In this document: one piece after another, positions 8,441-16,822 of the stretch
Position numbering within the stretch: the stretch's first letter is position 1
Layout: each line of letters starts with the position of its first letter
IMG/VR virus record: IMGVR_UViG_3300044691_000243
Coordinates: 1-62,643 of that record
Direction: 5' to 3' (one strand)
Origin: a virus
DNA length: 62,643 nucleotides
Program-made: the position numbers and the translations under genes
The notes under the pieces: model-generated
What the model saw: the letters and a program-made list of their open reading frames with translations, nothing else
What the model was told of the DNA's origin: nothing
Database searches by the model: none

Positions 8441-10770
8441 CAGCCGACGCCCCCGCTAACCGGCTTGGCACCGGCGCCCGGCTGGTTACCCATCAGGTGC
8501 GTCTGCGGTCCCATGCTTTGCGAGAGGGCACTGGGCTTGTTCCCCTGGGCCTGCGCGGCGCCGTGCGCCACCGATCCGGGAGCCTGTGGGGAGGACTGCT
8601 GCTGTTCTCCACCAAGGTCCATTCCAGGGTTACTGGTCGTGCTCTGCCCGCCGCCGGGCGTTCCGATGTGCGCTGGCGGGCCTTCAGGCATCTGCTCCTG
8701 CATGGCGAGCTTGCCAGCCGTCAGCTCGGTGACGATGCGTTTGACGCCAGCAGCGACGCCCATGTCGACCGCCTTGTTGACAGCCGCGTCGATCGCACCC
8801 TGGCCGTTTTGCTGCTGCTTCTGCTCGGCTTGCGCCATCTTCTCGATCTGGTCTTCAGGCGGCACGATCTCTTCGCCCGGCATCCCGATCGTTGTCGATA
8901 CAGAGCGCAGGACGACAGCCCGCCCCTTGATGCCCATGATCTTCATGTCGGTCGGGTTGTTCGTCGCCGTCAAGAACTCGATCTGGCGCTGGCGCAATGT
9001 CTCGCGTTGGATCGCAACATTCACGCCCTGCACCGTCAGCCGTTCTTCGCCAGTCAAAAGTCCGCTCTTGTCCGTGAGCAACAGCAGGTCCTGCAGCTGC
9101 ATCATCGACCCCTCGATCACATCGCGATCGATGTTCGCCGATACCGTCTGAAGGATTTTGCTGGCGTTGCCCATCAGCATCGCGAGACCCGACGCCGTCC
9201 GACCAGCACCACCACCAGCCTGTCCACCAACATACTTCGGGATCGCCGAAACGTCGTCCGCAATGCTGACAAACTCCTGGAAGCACTGGATCATTGTCTG
9301 CGCGTTCGACGCCGGCATGAAGAAGCTGATCGGCTGCTTCCCGCTCGACGTCATCGGATCGTTGCGCGTGTGCCATCTTTTCCATGGGTACATGTCCTCG
9401 CCGTTCTCCTCGGGCGCCAGCATGTCGTCGTTGATGACAACTTGAGGGCCAGACGAGATCGAAATGTTGTTGATCAGCGACCGCAAGGTCGCGTTCGCCG
9501 CTTCTTGAAGATCGGCCAGAAGATCGGTCAAACCGTTGCCTACAGGGGTGCCTGGGACCTTCTCGAACGACGTGATGAAATAAGGATGGCGCTGCCGGGG
9601 GCTGGGTGATAGATGGCACTTGATGACATGCGATCCGATCACCCAAATTTGAACGTGGTAGTCGCGCAGCTCGTCCTGAACCGGCATACCGTAGTCCTGC
9701 AGGAGACGCCCTTGAACGTTCCCGTTGAACTCCATCATAGAGATCATGCCAGACCTGTTCCAGGCTGGGTTCTCTCGCTGCTCCAGGACACTCCGCTCGG
9801 CGTCGGTGGTGTCCCAGTTGTCGTAGAGGCCGCCACGGCCATATTCATCAAGAACCGCCCGTATCTCAGACTGGTTGTACCCGGGCAGGTCGAGCAGGTC
9901 ATTAAGCTCAGCACGCGTGACGCGAAGCTTCTCGATGACGTTCGCGTTCTCGATATCTGAGACGCCTGGCGTGAACCAGATATCAAATGGCGATACCCGG
10001 TTCCACGTTAGTTTTGGGACTTGCTTGACTTGCGGTTGGCCTCCTCCAGGAGGCCAGATAACCGTCGGGATGACCTTGACAACAGGACCTTTGATACAAG
10101 CAAAAGGGAAAATAGGAAGATCAACAAGAAACTCAGCAAGAGCATGGTAGTAGCCTCCCTCTGTCAGCATGTCCTGAATTTTGTCCTCGCTCACGCGCGC
10201 CTGCTGCGCGGCCTTGCGCTTGGCGGCCTCTTCGGCCTGCTCCAATAAGTGACGACGCCGTTCGGCTAGGTCACTAGGGCTCGGCGGCTGGCCCAGTTGC
10301 TGCGCGACCTGCTGCGCCTCCTGCTGGAGTAGCTGGTCGATCTTCTGGAGGATGTCCGGCGGAACGTCAGGCTCTTTGGGCGGCTGCAGGGACCAGGGCA
10401 CGTCCTGGCCGAGATAGATGTCACGCAAGAGCGAACTAGCAGCGCGACATTTTTGAGCAATAAGACGGGCGTACACGGTCGAGCCGCCCCACTTCGTGAT
10501 CTCGATCAGCTTGGTGGGGTCGTACTGGCCATTGAAGGAACGCAGCGCGGCGAGCATGCGGTTGCTCCAGCCTGCTACCGTGTTGCGGTGGTTACGGAAA
10601 ATCTCGAACTGCCCCTTCACATAGCCGGCGAGTTCCGGATACTGGGGCTGTGATGTTTGCTGCGCGGCCTGAGCGGCCTGAGCTTTTTGCGCAGCGGCAG
10701 CGCTAAGCTGCGCTTCCAGTTGCGCCGGCGGAGTAAACTGTATCACGCCGTTCTGGCCTAGGTCCGACAT
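8440..10770 (-). CDS. Portal protein, P22-like
   Basis: 776 residues, close in size to the P22 portal. The N-terminal quarter has the pattern of podovirus portals (VAGWSNRMLAALRSFNGQY, then WGGSTVYARLIAQKC). The middle contains YHVQIWVIGSHVIKC and the LLADLQEAANATLRSLINN helix, which fits the channel-lining region. The C-terminal 130 residues are Gln/Gly/Pro-rich, like the disordered or barrel extension of large portals. The portal forms the dodecameric ring through which DNA is packaged. TerL lies upstream in the same direction. The ribosome binding site before the ATG is weak. Confidence 0.92.
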   Translation of the reverse strand: MSDLGQNGVIQFTPPAQLEAQLSAAAAQKAQAAQAAQQTSQPQYPELAGYVKGQFEIFRNHRNTVAGWSNRMLAALRSFNGQYDPTKLIEITKWGGSTVYARLIAQKCRAASSLLRDIYLGQDVPWSLQPPKEPDVPPDILQKIDQLLQQEAQQVAQQLGQPPSPSDLAERRRHLLEQAEEAAKRKAAQQARVSEDKIQDMLTEGGYYHALAEFLVDLPIFPFACIKGPVVKVIPTVIWPPGGGQPQVKQVPKLTWNRVSPFDIWFTPGVSDIENANVIEKLRVTRAELNDLLDLPGYNQSEIRAVLDEYGRGGLYDNWDTTDAERSVLEQRENPAWNRSGMISMMEFNGNVQGRLLQDYGMPVQDELRDYHVQIWVIGSHVIKCHLSPSPRQRHPYFITSFEKVPGTPVGNGLTDLLADLQEAANATLRSLINNISISSGPQVVINDDMLAPEENGEDMYPWKRWHTRNDPMTSSGKQPISFFMPASNAQTMIQCFQEFVSIADDVSAIPKYVGGQAGGGAGRTASGLAMLMGNASKILQTVSANIDRDVIEGSMMQLQDLLLLTDKSGLLTGEERLTVQGVNVAIQRETLRQRQIEFLTATNNPTDMKIMGIKGRAVVLRSVSTTIGMPGEEIVPPEDQIEKMAQAEQKQQQNGQGAIDAAVNKAVDMGVAAGVKRIVTELTAGKLAMQEQMPEGPPAHIGTPGGGQSTTSNPGMDLGGEQQQSSPQAPGSVAHGAAQAQGNKPSALSQSMGPQTHLMGNQPGAGAKPVSGGVG

Positions 10771-10870
10771 GGTTGTACGATGCTCGCAAGTTGAGCATAA
10801 CGCCCTCGCATGCCAGGGGGTAAAAATTACTTAACGGTTTTAAAATGTTAACCGTGGAGTGCCACCAGTA
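10771..10870. promoter_or_regulatory. AT-rich intergenic element between TerL and portal genes
   Basis: A short AT-rich stretch around 10821-10852 contains three TTAA tetramers (10831, 10840, 10848) and TAAAAT at 10841, in otherwise GC-rich DNA. It precedes the leftward portal gene and also the rightward holin-like gene, so it could hold promoters for either. No -35 element at good spacing is convincing. Confidence 0.3.
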
Positions 10871-10891
10871 GGGATGCAGATGAGGGACACC

Positions 10892-11158
10892 ATGGAAAGC
10901 CAGCAGCAGTCGATCGCCTCGTGGATGAGCAACATAATCGGGGGCGGGGTTGTAACGGCAACGCTGTTTGGGGCCGCCCCGGCGTTTGCCGCGTTCATAG
11001 CGATCGTGTGGTATTGTATCCAGATTTACGAGAGCGCAACGGTACAACGTTGGCTGGCCACTCGTCGAACCCGGAAACTCGCGCGCCTGAAGGCCCTGGT
11101 GATAATGCTGGAGGCTCAGTCGAAGACGTCGCTACCTGGACCGGGGGGCGGTCTTTAA
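10892..11158 (+). CDS. Holin-like membrane protein, antisense between TerL and portal
   Basis: 88 residues from the ATG at 10892, preceded by GAGG. A hydrophobic stretch covers about residues 17-45 (VVTATLFGAAPAFAAFIAIV then WYCIQIYES), followed by a strongly basic helix (ATRRTRKLARLKA). One or two membrane segments plus a basic C-terminus fits a holin, and the QIYES-TVQ-WL pattern matches holins I remember from related phages. It runs against all neighbours and ends tail to tail with TerL. The two genes share a TTAA that gives both stop codons. The antisense position is unusual and lowers certainty about expression. Confidence 0.65.
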   Translation: MESQQQSIASWMSNIIGGGVVTATLFGAAPAFAAFIAIVWYCIQIYESATVQRWLATRRTRKLARLKALVIMLEAQSKTSLPGPGGGL

Positions 11159-12615
11159 GTCCATCCAGCGGAGGAGACAGCGGCGCGCTTTTTGGTTCGT
11201 GGGCGTAATCGCCGGGATATCTCAGGGACAATGCCACCGTGCACAACAAGAGCAAGATACTGGAGATCGTCAGCCACATGGGAAAATCCTTCCTTGTCTT
11301 GTTTATCTGGGACCACTCTCAGTGCCCCTGTCTTCATCTTCGTAAAGCGGTAGCCGCCGCTCATAGCGCGGCAGAGAAACGGGCATCCGGCGCGCGAGAT
11401 CATTAGGGTAGGGCCGCTGTTGGTCTGGCGGCCCAGGAGGGCCTCCACTGCGCGGATGCGCGGCTCGATGTCGTTGGTGGGGGCCGGGAACGACGGCAGG
11501 CCCAGGCGCCCCAGCGCGTCGAAGCAGCTCTCCTCGCTGACAGACCCTTTCGCGATGCCGCTGGGGTCTCCGACGACGCACACTCTGAAGCCAAGATATT
11601 TGTTCGAGAACAGGATCGGCTTCAGGCTCTGGTTGACGTGCTTCTCCAGGCCTACGTTGGTCGCCGGCACTTCCTGGTGCACGACCAAGCGCCCGAGGTG
11701 ATCCATCTGGGCGATGAGGGACCAGGGGTTTCGTCCGAAGTCTTGGCCAATGAGAACGGGGTATCCGGGAATGAGTAGGGTATCGTCGACAATGTGAAAG
11801 TCGGATCGAAACGTATTTTTAAACACAGCCGCGCCAGATGGATCGTCACCATACTGGGCTTTGACATATCGGTTGACGAACTCACTGTCTTCTCCATGTT
11901 GCTCTACCATGCGTTCATAATAGCGACGCCCCTGAGTGAGGCGCACTGGGTGATCAACTGGTAATTTGATCGTGTCCTCTGTCTGAGGGCCCAGGAAATT
12001 TAGATTTTCGGCAAGAGGCGACAAGCCCGACGGCTGCTTGAAGATGGACACCCCAAGCGGCGGGTTCTCCATGTACTGCTGCCATGGTGACATCTCCGTC
12101 GGAAAGTTGGTATCGGCAATCCAACCGCACCATGTCGGTACACCGCGGTCTGCAGAGGGGTAGCGCCCCAAGCGCCCAGATATGGGACCGAGCACGTCCA
12201 GGTCCATCTCGATGCACTCGGACAGCCACGCGCTCGTCAGCTGTGACGATAGCAGGCGGGCCTGGTCCTCGGCGTTCTCCAGCGGAATAAAAATCCACTC
12301 TGACTTGACGTCGCCGAACTCCACGTGGAAGACACCTTCCGACACCCGCCACTGGCACCCCAGCGCGCCAAGCCACTGCTGGCAGTCGCGCAGAACCGTG
12401 TCCTTCAGCTGTTTCAGCGTCTGCCGGACGATCGCAAAGCGGGTATAGCGAAAGCCGTCCTTGCCCTTGTTCTGGGCGATCGCGCGCCGCAGTAGCTCGA
12501 TGATGCACGCAACTGTCTTTCCCGATCCGACGGGGCCCGCAATGAGCCGGCCGTAGGCATCGCTCTTCATAAATTTTGCACAGGTAGCGGGGGCCGCGTA
12601 GTCTAGCGACGGCAT
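11155..12615 (-). CDS. Terminase large subunit
   Basis: 486 residues. Walker A GPVGSGKT is near residues 27-34, and TSAWLSECIEM near 150 is at the place of the acidic Walker B/coupling region. The C-terminal nuclease half has IGQDFGRNPWSLIAQ (first metal Asp), VVGDPSG and the closing HVADDLQYLALVVHG. It packages DNA into the prohead by ATP hydrolysis and cuts the concatemer. It lies between the endonuclease VII gene (13-base overlap) and the portal, the usual packaging order. The stop codon is shared with the convergent holin-like gene. Confidence 0.93.
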   Translation of the reverse strand: MPSLDYAAPATCAKFMKSDAYGRLIAGPVGSGKTVACIIELLRRAIAQNKGKDGFRYTRFAIVRQTLKQLKDTVLRDCQQWLGALGCQWRVSEGVFHVEFGDVKSEWIFIPLENAEDQARLLSSQLTSAWLSECIEMDLDVLGPISGRLGRYPSADRGVPTWCGWIADTNFPTEMSPWQQYMENPPLGVSIFKQPSGLSPLAENLNFLGPQTEDTIKLPVDHPVRLTQGRRYYERMVEQHGEDSEFVNRYVKAQYGDDPSGAAVFKNTFRSDFHIVDDTLLIPGYPVLIGQDFGRNPWSLIAQMDHLGRLVVHQEVPATNVGLEKHVNQSLKPILFSNKYLGFRVCVVGDPSGIAKGSVSEESCFDALGRLGLPSFPAPTNDIEPRIRAVEALLGRQTNSGPTLMISRAGCPFLCRAMSGGYRFTKMKTGALRVVPDKQDKEGFSHVADDLQYLALVVHGGIVPEISRRLRPRTKKRAAVSSAGWT

Positions 12616-13019
12616 GAAACGTACTCCAGTGCCCGTGCTATACCTTCCGCGTCGTCACCTAGCACGCCTAAGGCGTGGTTGCATGGGGTGCAAAGTAGAC
12701 CCCGTATGGTCTTCGTACCGTGGATGTGGTCAACGTTGAGGCGCTTATATCGCTCTTGCGCTGGGGTGCGTGAGCAGAGGGCACAGTGCCCATTCTGTTC
12801 CGCGAGCCGCACAAGATATTGTTCTTCCGTGATCCCGTACCGACGTAAGAAAGTTCGCGCGCGCTGTTTCGCGAGATTGATCGCTCGTTGGTCCGGGGTC
12901 CAGCTATTGCGCCAAGCCAAAGCGCTCGCTCTGCATTTCTCCGGATTAGCCTTCTGCCAGCGCCGCACCGCGGATTTATGGCACTCGGGGTATCGCTGGT
13001 ATAGACTAAGCTGTGCCAT
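12603..13019 (-). CDS. HNH endonuclease VII (recombination endonuclease) family protein
   Basis: 138 residues, starting at an ATG overlapping the upstream stop (TGATG). The C-terminal half is the endonuclease VII fold: CALCSR and CTPCNHALG give the two zinc-binding Cys pairs, and LNVDHIHG carries the catalytic Asp-His. The preceding RRYGITEEQYLVRLAEQNG is typical of the family. These enzymes resolve branched DNA before packaging, which suits a gene placed directly before TerL. A longer frame exists upstream but would overlap the phosphoesterase gene. Confidence 0.88.
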   Translation of the reverse strand: MAQLSLYQRYPECHKSAVRRWQKANPEKCRASALAWRNSWTPDQRAINLAKQRARTFLRRYGITEEQYLVRLAEQNGHCALCSRTPAQERYKRLNVDHIHGTKTIRGLLCTPCNHALGVLGDDAEGIARALEYVSCRR

Positions 13020-14149
13020 CAGGCGCTCATCCTCGTGTCGGCGAAGTTCTGCCATGACACCCACGGCTTCGCTTGCGTCAGGGGATTGAGCTGTCCTTCG
13101 AGATAGACTTGCCAGTGAGCGGTGATGCCGTGCTCGGGGTGGGTAAACCAAAGAGCTTGCGACGGGCGAGAGTACGGCGCACGAAGTACGAGATGGGCGA
13201 ACTCGTCATATCCCTTGAGGGAATTGTTAACAATGAGGCCGGGAAGCGTGATGTATTGGTGCCAGTGGCCGACGAGCAGAGTATCGAAATCACGGCCAAT
13301 CTGCGCCTCCGATCGGTGCGTCTTAAGAGTGCCTCGCATGATTGGTCCAAGAGCACCGATGATGCCATCTCCGCCTTTAGTGCCCAGACTATCGCCGTGG
13401 GTAAGCATGTATCGATGGCCAAAGAGATTGAACGCGCAATCCGCCGTTTCCGGGATCGAGAACTGGACATGCTTGCTCCTCCGGAAATGCCGAGCAACGC
13501 CGCAGTAAACGTTCCACTCGTGTGACGTGAACACGCGCTGCTTCATCTGCATCTTCTTGGTGGAGCGCCCGTGGTTGCCGACGACACACGGCACGAAGAG
13601 CTTCCCGAAACTGGAAGCCATCATTTCGAGGCCGCCACTGATCAGGTCGATCAAGTCCTCGATCGCTTGCTGCGTCGTGCGATCGTTGGTCTTCATCAAC
13701 TCCTCATGAATGTCACCACCCAGCATATCGCCTCCCAGAGCGACGACGCAGCCCGGGTAGCGGATTTTTGCGCGGCCCATATGGTTGAAAGCCAGATCAA
13801 CGGTGGTCTCTGCCAGTCGTTTAATCCGGCGCTTGGCGACGGCCTTGTCGTAAGTGTTGATCCCTGGCATGCGGACGACTTCACCATAGTGCCAGTCGCT
13901 CCAGATCGTTGCCGGTACGCCGCGAGCGCCCGCTCGGCCCTCTCGGACAAGCCATTCAGGGGGGTCGGGGTCATACGCTGCGATCTTGTATATATTTTCT
14001 CGAATTGTCCGCGCATCGTCCCCCTCCTCTGTCAGCCGCGTAATCGTCTTCTTCGCGTCGAGGAGCTCGGCGTTCTTCTGGCGGATGATGGCAACCGCGT
14101 CGGCCAGCTTCTCAGCATCGGTTTTTCGTTCGGCGCCCATTGTTGTCAT
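13019..14149 (-). CDS. Calcineurin-like metallophosphoesterase
   Basis: 376 residues with the full metallophosphoesterase series: SDWHYGE (about 85), LGGDMLGGDIHE (about 139-150), VGNHGR (about 191), THGDSLG (about 250) and VGHWHQY (about 294). The first 60 residues form a charged helix (AIIRQKNAELLDAKKTITRL), probably a coiled coil for oligomerisation. It lies between the possible small terminase and endonuclease VII. A DNA or nucleotide substrate is likely but unproven. GGAG is only 2 bases before the ATG, so the ATG three codons later is an alternative. Confidence 0.88.
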   Translation of the reverse strand: MTTMGAERKTDAEKLADAVAIIRQKNAELLDAKKTITRLTEEGDDARTIRENIYKIAAYDPDPPEWLVREGRAGARGVPATIWSDWHYGEVVRMPGINTYDKAVAKRRIKRLAETTVDLAFNHMGRAKIRYPGCVVALGGDMLGGDIHEELMKTNDRTTQQAIEDLIDLISGGLEMMASSFGKLFVPCVVGNHGRSTKKMQMKQRVFTSHEWNVYCGVARHFRRSKHVQFSIPETADCAFNLFGHRYMLTHGDSLGTKGGDGIIGALGPIMRGTLKTHRSEAQIGRDFDTLLVGHWHQYITLPGLIVNNSLKGYDEFAHLVLRAPYSRPSQALWFTHPEHGITAHWQVYLEGQLNPLTQAKPWVSWQNFADTRMSA

Positions 14150-14331
14150 ATCTCCAGTGTCGTTCGACGCCTTTCGGCGAATGGTTTTTACGAAATATGC
14201 GCATGACCCCCGCGGGCGACCGAGCCGCCCGACTATGTCGTTCTCTCCCTAACAGAGAGTGATCGTATCGCGACTTGGTCGCTCGGCCTTGCGGGGATTG
14301 GTCGTATCGTCGGCGGGTGGCGCTCCCTTTG
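14150..14331. other. Intergenic gap with short repeats and hairpins
   Basis: No convincing gene. The stretch holds two copies of a TCGTATCG core (around 14262 and 14306) and small inverted repeats, including CGGGCG/CGCCCG near 14214-14232. An open frame across it repeats Arg-Tyr-Asp but looks non-coding. It may be an mRNA processing or regulatory spacer. Confidence 0.3.
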
Positions 14332-15030
14332 TCAGATCGCTGGTAGCGACAGGTTGCCAGACGGTTGAGCAGCTGACGCCGGCGGCGAAGTCGACTGGAC
14401 GACCAGCTTCTGATCTCCGCCAAGGTCGATGTTAATAACGAAGCGTTCTCCAGGAGTGCCCGCCCCAAGTTCGCGCTCACCAACACCGGCGACTTTCGCA
14501 AAGAGCTTAGCAGCCTCCACGACGCCGGTAAGCGGCTCGGATTTGGTCCGCATGCGAGAACCGATATCCAGCAGGCTGTCTTCGAGGATGGCTGCAGCCT
14601 CAACCTTAATCCGTTCCTGCGTGGTGAGAGGCGCGTGCCACTCGATGCAGGCTGCCTGCAAGGCAGCTTTATAAAATTCGTTGTTGGCTTCGAGGAACTC
14701 ATATTGGGGCTCTGTGAGTTTGTATTCCCGGAGGACGCCTGGGCGCTCTTTAATGTCCATCGCGATCTCGCGCGCGAGACGGGCGAGCTCAGACGGCGTC
14801 ATGGCGGGTAGCTGCACAAGGGCCTTGGCGGCCTGAACCCCTTCGGGGGAGAGGCTTGTTACCGTGGCGGTAATTGACGGCTCAGAAGGAGCAGGCGTTG
14901 CTGTGTCGCTCTGCCGCATCGGCGTATGTCCTGCGACACCCCGCTCCATCTCAGCCGTCGTTGGCTCCGGCGGCGCCCAAACCTCGCCGGCCAAGACCGC
15001 GTCAAACCCTGTGTCGACCGGCTCAGTCAT
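14332..15030 (-). CDS. Possible terminase small subunit
   Basis: 232 residues from the ATG at 15030, which overlaps the upstream stop as ATGA; the longer frame would need a TTG start. The centre is helical (LTEPQYEFLEANNEFYKAAL, then TTQERIKVEAAAILEDSL), followed by LFAKVAGVGERELG and the strand ERFVINIDLGGDQKL. This arrangement and the position upstream of TerL resemble small terminase subunits of podophages. No helix-turn-helix motif is obvious. Residues ITATVT are encoded by a palindrome copy at 14859-14873. Confidence 0.5.
   Translation of the reverse strand: MTEPVDTGFDAVLAGEVWAPPEPTTAEMERGVAGHTPMRQSDTATPAPSEPSITATVTSLSPEGVQAAKALVQLPAMTPSELARLAREIAMDIKERPGVLREYKLTEPQYEFLEANNEFYKAALQAACIEWHAPLTTQERIKVEAAAILEDSLLDIGSRMRTKSEPLTGVVEAAKLFAKVAGVGERELGAGTPGERFVINIDLGGDQKLVVQSTSPPASAAQPSGNLSLPAI
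14859..14873. repeat. 15-bp palindrome copy 3
   Basis: TTACCG-TGG-CGGTAA. Inside the possible small terminase gene, read ITATVT. Confidence 0.95.
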
Positions 15031-15188
15031 AGGGGTCTCAATGTCTCGTGTATCCAACGAAACCCACGGCCGGGCCTGTACCCAAAGAGAAACCGCCGGC
15101 GCCCGTTGTTCCAGCCGATCCCGTAGGTGGGCCCGCTAAAGATGAACCACCCTCTCGGAAGCGCACTCTCGCTGGGTAAAATTTTCAA
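15027..15188 (-). CDS. Small aromatic/Gly/Arg-rich protein, TTG start
   Basis: 53 residues. The proposed TTG start overlaps the upstream stop (TTGA) with AGGA 9 bases before it, and the stop overlaps the next ATG (ATGA). Both junctions match the coupling style of this phage. The middle is unusual: GWFIFSGPTYGIGWNNGRRR then FLFGYRPGRGFRW. GTG at 15215 is another possible start. No family recognised. Confidence 0.45.
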   Translation of the reverse strand: MKILPSESALPRGWFIFSGPTYGIGWNNGRRRFLFGYRPGRGFRWIHETLRPL

Positions 15189-15550
15189 TGGACTTTGTCC
15201 TGGCTGGTGGGGCACTGCATGAGGCGACCCACGATCTCGATCACGGTGTCGGACTGTTTCCGGACCAGGTTCGTGAGCCCGCTGATCGCCTCGTTGATGG
15301 TTTCCTCGGTGACCAGGTCACGATCGTAGGCCGCTTTGATGTTAAGCATCAGCACCAGCTTGGCGGTCTGGCTGTATAGCCCCAGGCAGGAGAGGGCCAT
15401 CTCGCCGAACTCCGCGCGCGTGGCGCCGCGGTCATATAGGTCCATCAACGCCGACGCCGCCCCTGCCTGTATTTCAGCGGTCGCCTTGTCGGCGGGGTTG
15501 GCCTGAAGCAGCGCGATGATCGCGTGCTCGTTGAGGAGCGGGTCACCCAT
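15185..15550 (-). CDS. Hypothetical helical protein
   Basis: 121 residues, largely helical (HAIIALLQANPADKATAEIQ, then VTEETINEAISGLTNLVRKQ), with no Cys cluster or signal peptide. It overlaps the end of the CtrA-like regulator gene by 8 bases, so the two are probably expressed together. It could be a small partner of the regulator or of the terminase, but nothing in the sequence decides this. Confidence 0.75.
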   Translation of the reverse strand: MGDPLLNEHAIIALLQANPADKATAEIQAGAASALMDLYDRGATRAEFGEMALSCLGLYSQTAKLVLMLNIKAAYDRDLVTEETINEAISGLTNLVRKQSDTVIEIVGRLMQCPTSQDKVH

Positions 15551-16091
15551 TGTTCGGCTCCTCGGCGATGAGCAGCTGCACTGCTAGTTCCCGCGAGGCG
15601 GGGGTGATGAGATATCCCATCCCCCACATCGTCTCAATTACAAGACCGAAGGGCTTTAGTTTCTTGCGGAGTTTGCAGATCATGACATCGACCATCTTCT
15701 GGTCGATATCCTCCTTGCCGGACTTCTGCGTGATCACGACGTGGAGCTGTTCTTTGGTGACTTGGTCCCGCCGGAGCATCAACGCGAGCATGCCGGCTTC
15801 GAGCGGCGATGTCTTGAACTTGCGGGCGCAGGCGATCTTGAGGGCTTCCTCCTGTTCGAGTGGCGTGCCGTGGAAGACGACGCGGGAGCTGCGGTTACTC
15901 CCTGGCGGCCAGTCGTCTTTCGGGAGCTCCACGATCATACCCGTCGCAACGGCGTCGCGGAGTAATTCGTAGATGTCGGAGGATGGAAGGCTGGTCGCGC
16001 GGGCGATAGCTCGTATTGGGATGCCTTCGTCGGCTAGGCGGATCGCGATGGCGATACTTGATTGGATTGGCTCGGCCGACTGGGCGTCCAT
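15543..16091 (-). CDS. CtrA/OmpR-type winged-helix transcriptional regulator without receiver domain
   Basis: 182 residues in two parts. Residues 1-55 look like an HTH (AIRLADEGIPIRAIARATSL). Residues 80-170 match the OmpR/PhoB winged helix: SPLEAGMLALMLRRDQVTKE, the recognition helix MVDVMICKLRKKLKPFG, and the wing ETMWGMGYLI. The recognition helix is close to that of Caulobacter CtrA (IIDVFICKLRKKL). There is no receiver domain with a phosphorylatable Asp, so it would act without a kinase. As the first regulator of the late leftward block, it may switch on late genes or interfere with the host cell cycle. TTAA-N7-TTAA boxes at 17416 and 51484 could be targets. Confidence 0.85.
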   Translation of the reverse strand: MDAQSAEPIQSSIAIAIRLADEGIPIRAIARATSLPSSDIYELLRDAVATGMIVELPKDDWPPGSNRSSRVVFHGTPLEQEEALKIACARKFKTSPLEAGMLALMLRRDQVTKEQLHVVITQKSGKEDIDQKMVDVMICKLRKKLKPFGLVIETMWGMGYLITPASRELAVQLLIAEEPNNG

Positions 16092-16170
16092 GGCGATGCA
16101 CCTTGCGTTAAGGCGGGGCCATCGCCCCTGTAAATCTTAACGGGACACTACGCAGAAGAAAAAATTCACG

Positions 16171-16341
16171 TCAACGAACTTGGCAGTGGTGCCTGGCCCA
16201 GGCGATCACCCACGACGGCACTTTGTGATCACGCGCGACTGCCTCGATCTGCACGTCGGTAAGGCCCATGGCACGGTATGTTTCGACTGTCGGACACGCC
16301 GCGGCGAGGGTCAGAACGAGGGGTATAACTGTGAGCATCAT
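16171..16341 (-). CDS. Small exported protein with signal peptide
   Basis: 56 residues from tandem ATGs at 16341/16338, with AGGA just upstream. The N-terminus MMLTVIPLVLTLAAAC is a signal peptide, possibly of lipoprotein type although LAAAC is a poor lipobox. The mature part ends with WVIAWARHHC, giving two Cys residues that could pair in the periplasm. Function unknown. Confidence 0.65.
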   Translation of the reverse strand: MMLTVIPLVLTLAAACPTVETYRAMGLTDVQIEAVARDHKVPSWVIAWARHHCQVR

Positions 16342-16443
16342 CACAATCCTGTCACGTGATGGTGTGTATATATGGTGGGCCCGCCGACGCCACACCCCCA
16401 ACGGTGGCCGGCGAAGCTAAGTCGCCGTGCCGCGGGCAAAGGC

Positions 16444-16472
16444 GGGCCCGACGCCTTTGTAGGGTCGGGCCC
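16444..16472 (-). terminator. Strong hairpin between small late genes
   Basis: Perfect 9-bp stem GGGCCCGAC/GTCGGGCCC with an 11-base loop, lying after the stop of the 16492-16794 gene. No T run follows on the minus strand, so it may be a transcript stabiliser or processing site rather than an intrinsic terminator. Confidence 0.4.
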
Positions 16473-16491
16473 TGAACAGGTGGTTAACCAA

Positions 16492-16794
16492 TTACGAGGC
16501 AGTGGCGACGCCAGAAGCCGGGGCCGGTGCGAGCGCTGCTTCGGCCTTGGCCGAGATCGCGGTAATCGCCGGGAGCAACTCGGCAACCTGAGCCTGATCG
16601 GCTACCGTAGTGGCCGCAGCAGCCTGAGCCGCGGAGACGTCGGCGAGGATAAGCGCGTCGACATCGGCCGAGACCTTGGCGACGGCAGCGGTGAGAGCAG
16701 AGAGATCGAGAGCCATGGTGTGTAATCCTTCCAGGAGGCGGATCAGCAAGTGCCGATCGGTGGTTTCATGTGTGATCAGGTTCAGATCGAACAT
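16492..16794 (-). CDS. First late-operon protein, Ala-rich coiled coil
   Basis: 100 residues from the ATG at 16794 (AGGA 9 bases before), or 74 from the ATG at 16716 (AAGGA 9 bases before); both are plausible. The C-terminal 70 residues are a regular Ala/Leu/Val helix (LSALTAAVAKVSADVDALIL) typical of small phage coiled-coil proteins. It is the first gene after the long leader and the terminator at 16823-16872. Confidence 0.7.
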   Translation of the reverse strand: MFDLNLITHETTDRHLLIRLLEGLHTMALDLSALTAAVAKVSADVDALILADVSAAQAAAATTVADQAQVAELLPAITAISAKAEAALAPAPASGVATAS

Positions 16795-16822
16795 ACACGA
16801 TAGTCCTATGGTGTTAATAAAA

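Noticed and set aside
10830-10852. CtrA-type box in the TerL-portal gap
   Set aside because: Three TTAA are present but at spacings of 5 and 4 bases instead of 7.
10995-11279. Leftward frame with a membrane-like start overlapping the end of TerL
   Set aside because: It is the +1 shadow of the hydrophobic, conserved TerL end (LQYLALVVHG) and runs on into a composition unlike a real protein.
14112-14702. 196-residue leftward frame over the small-terminase gene and the following gap
   Set aside because: Arg/Ser-rich shadow composition and a conflict with the better-supported frame.
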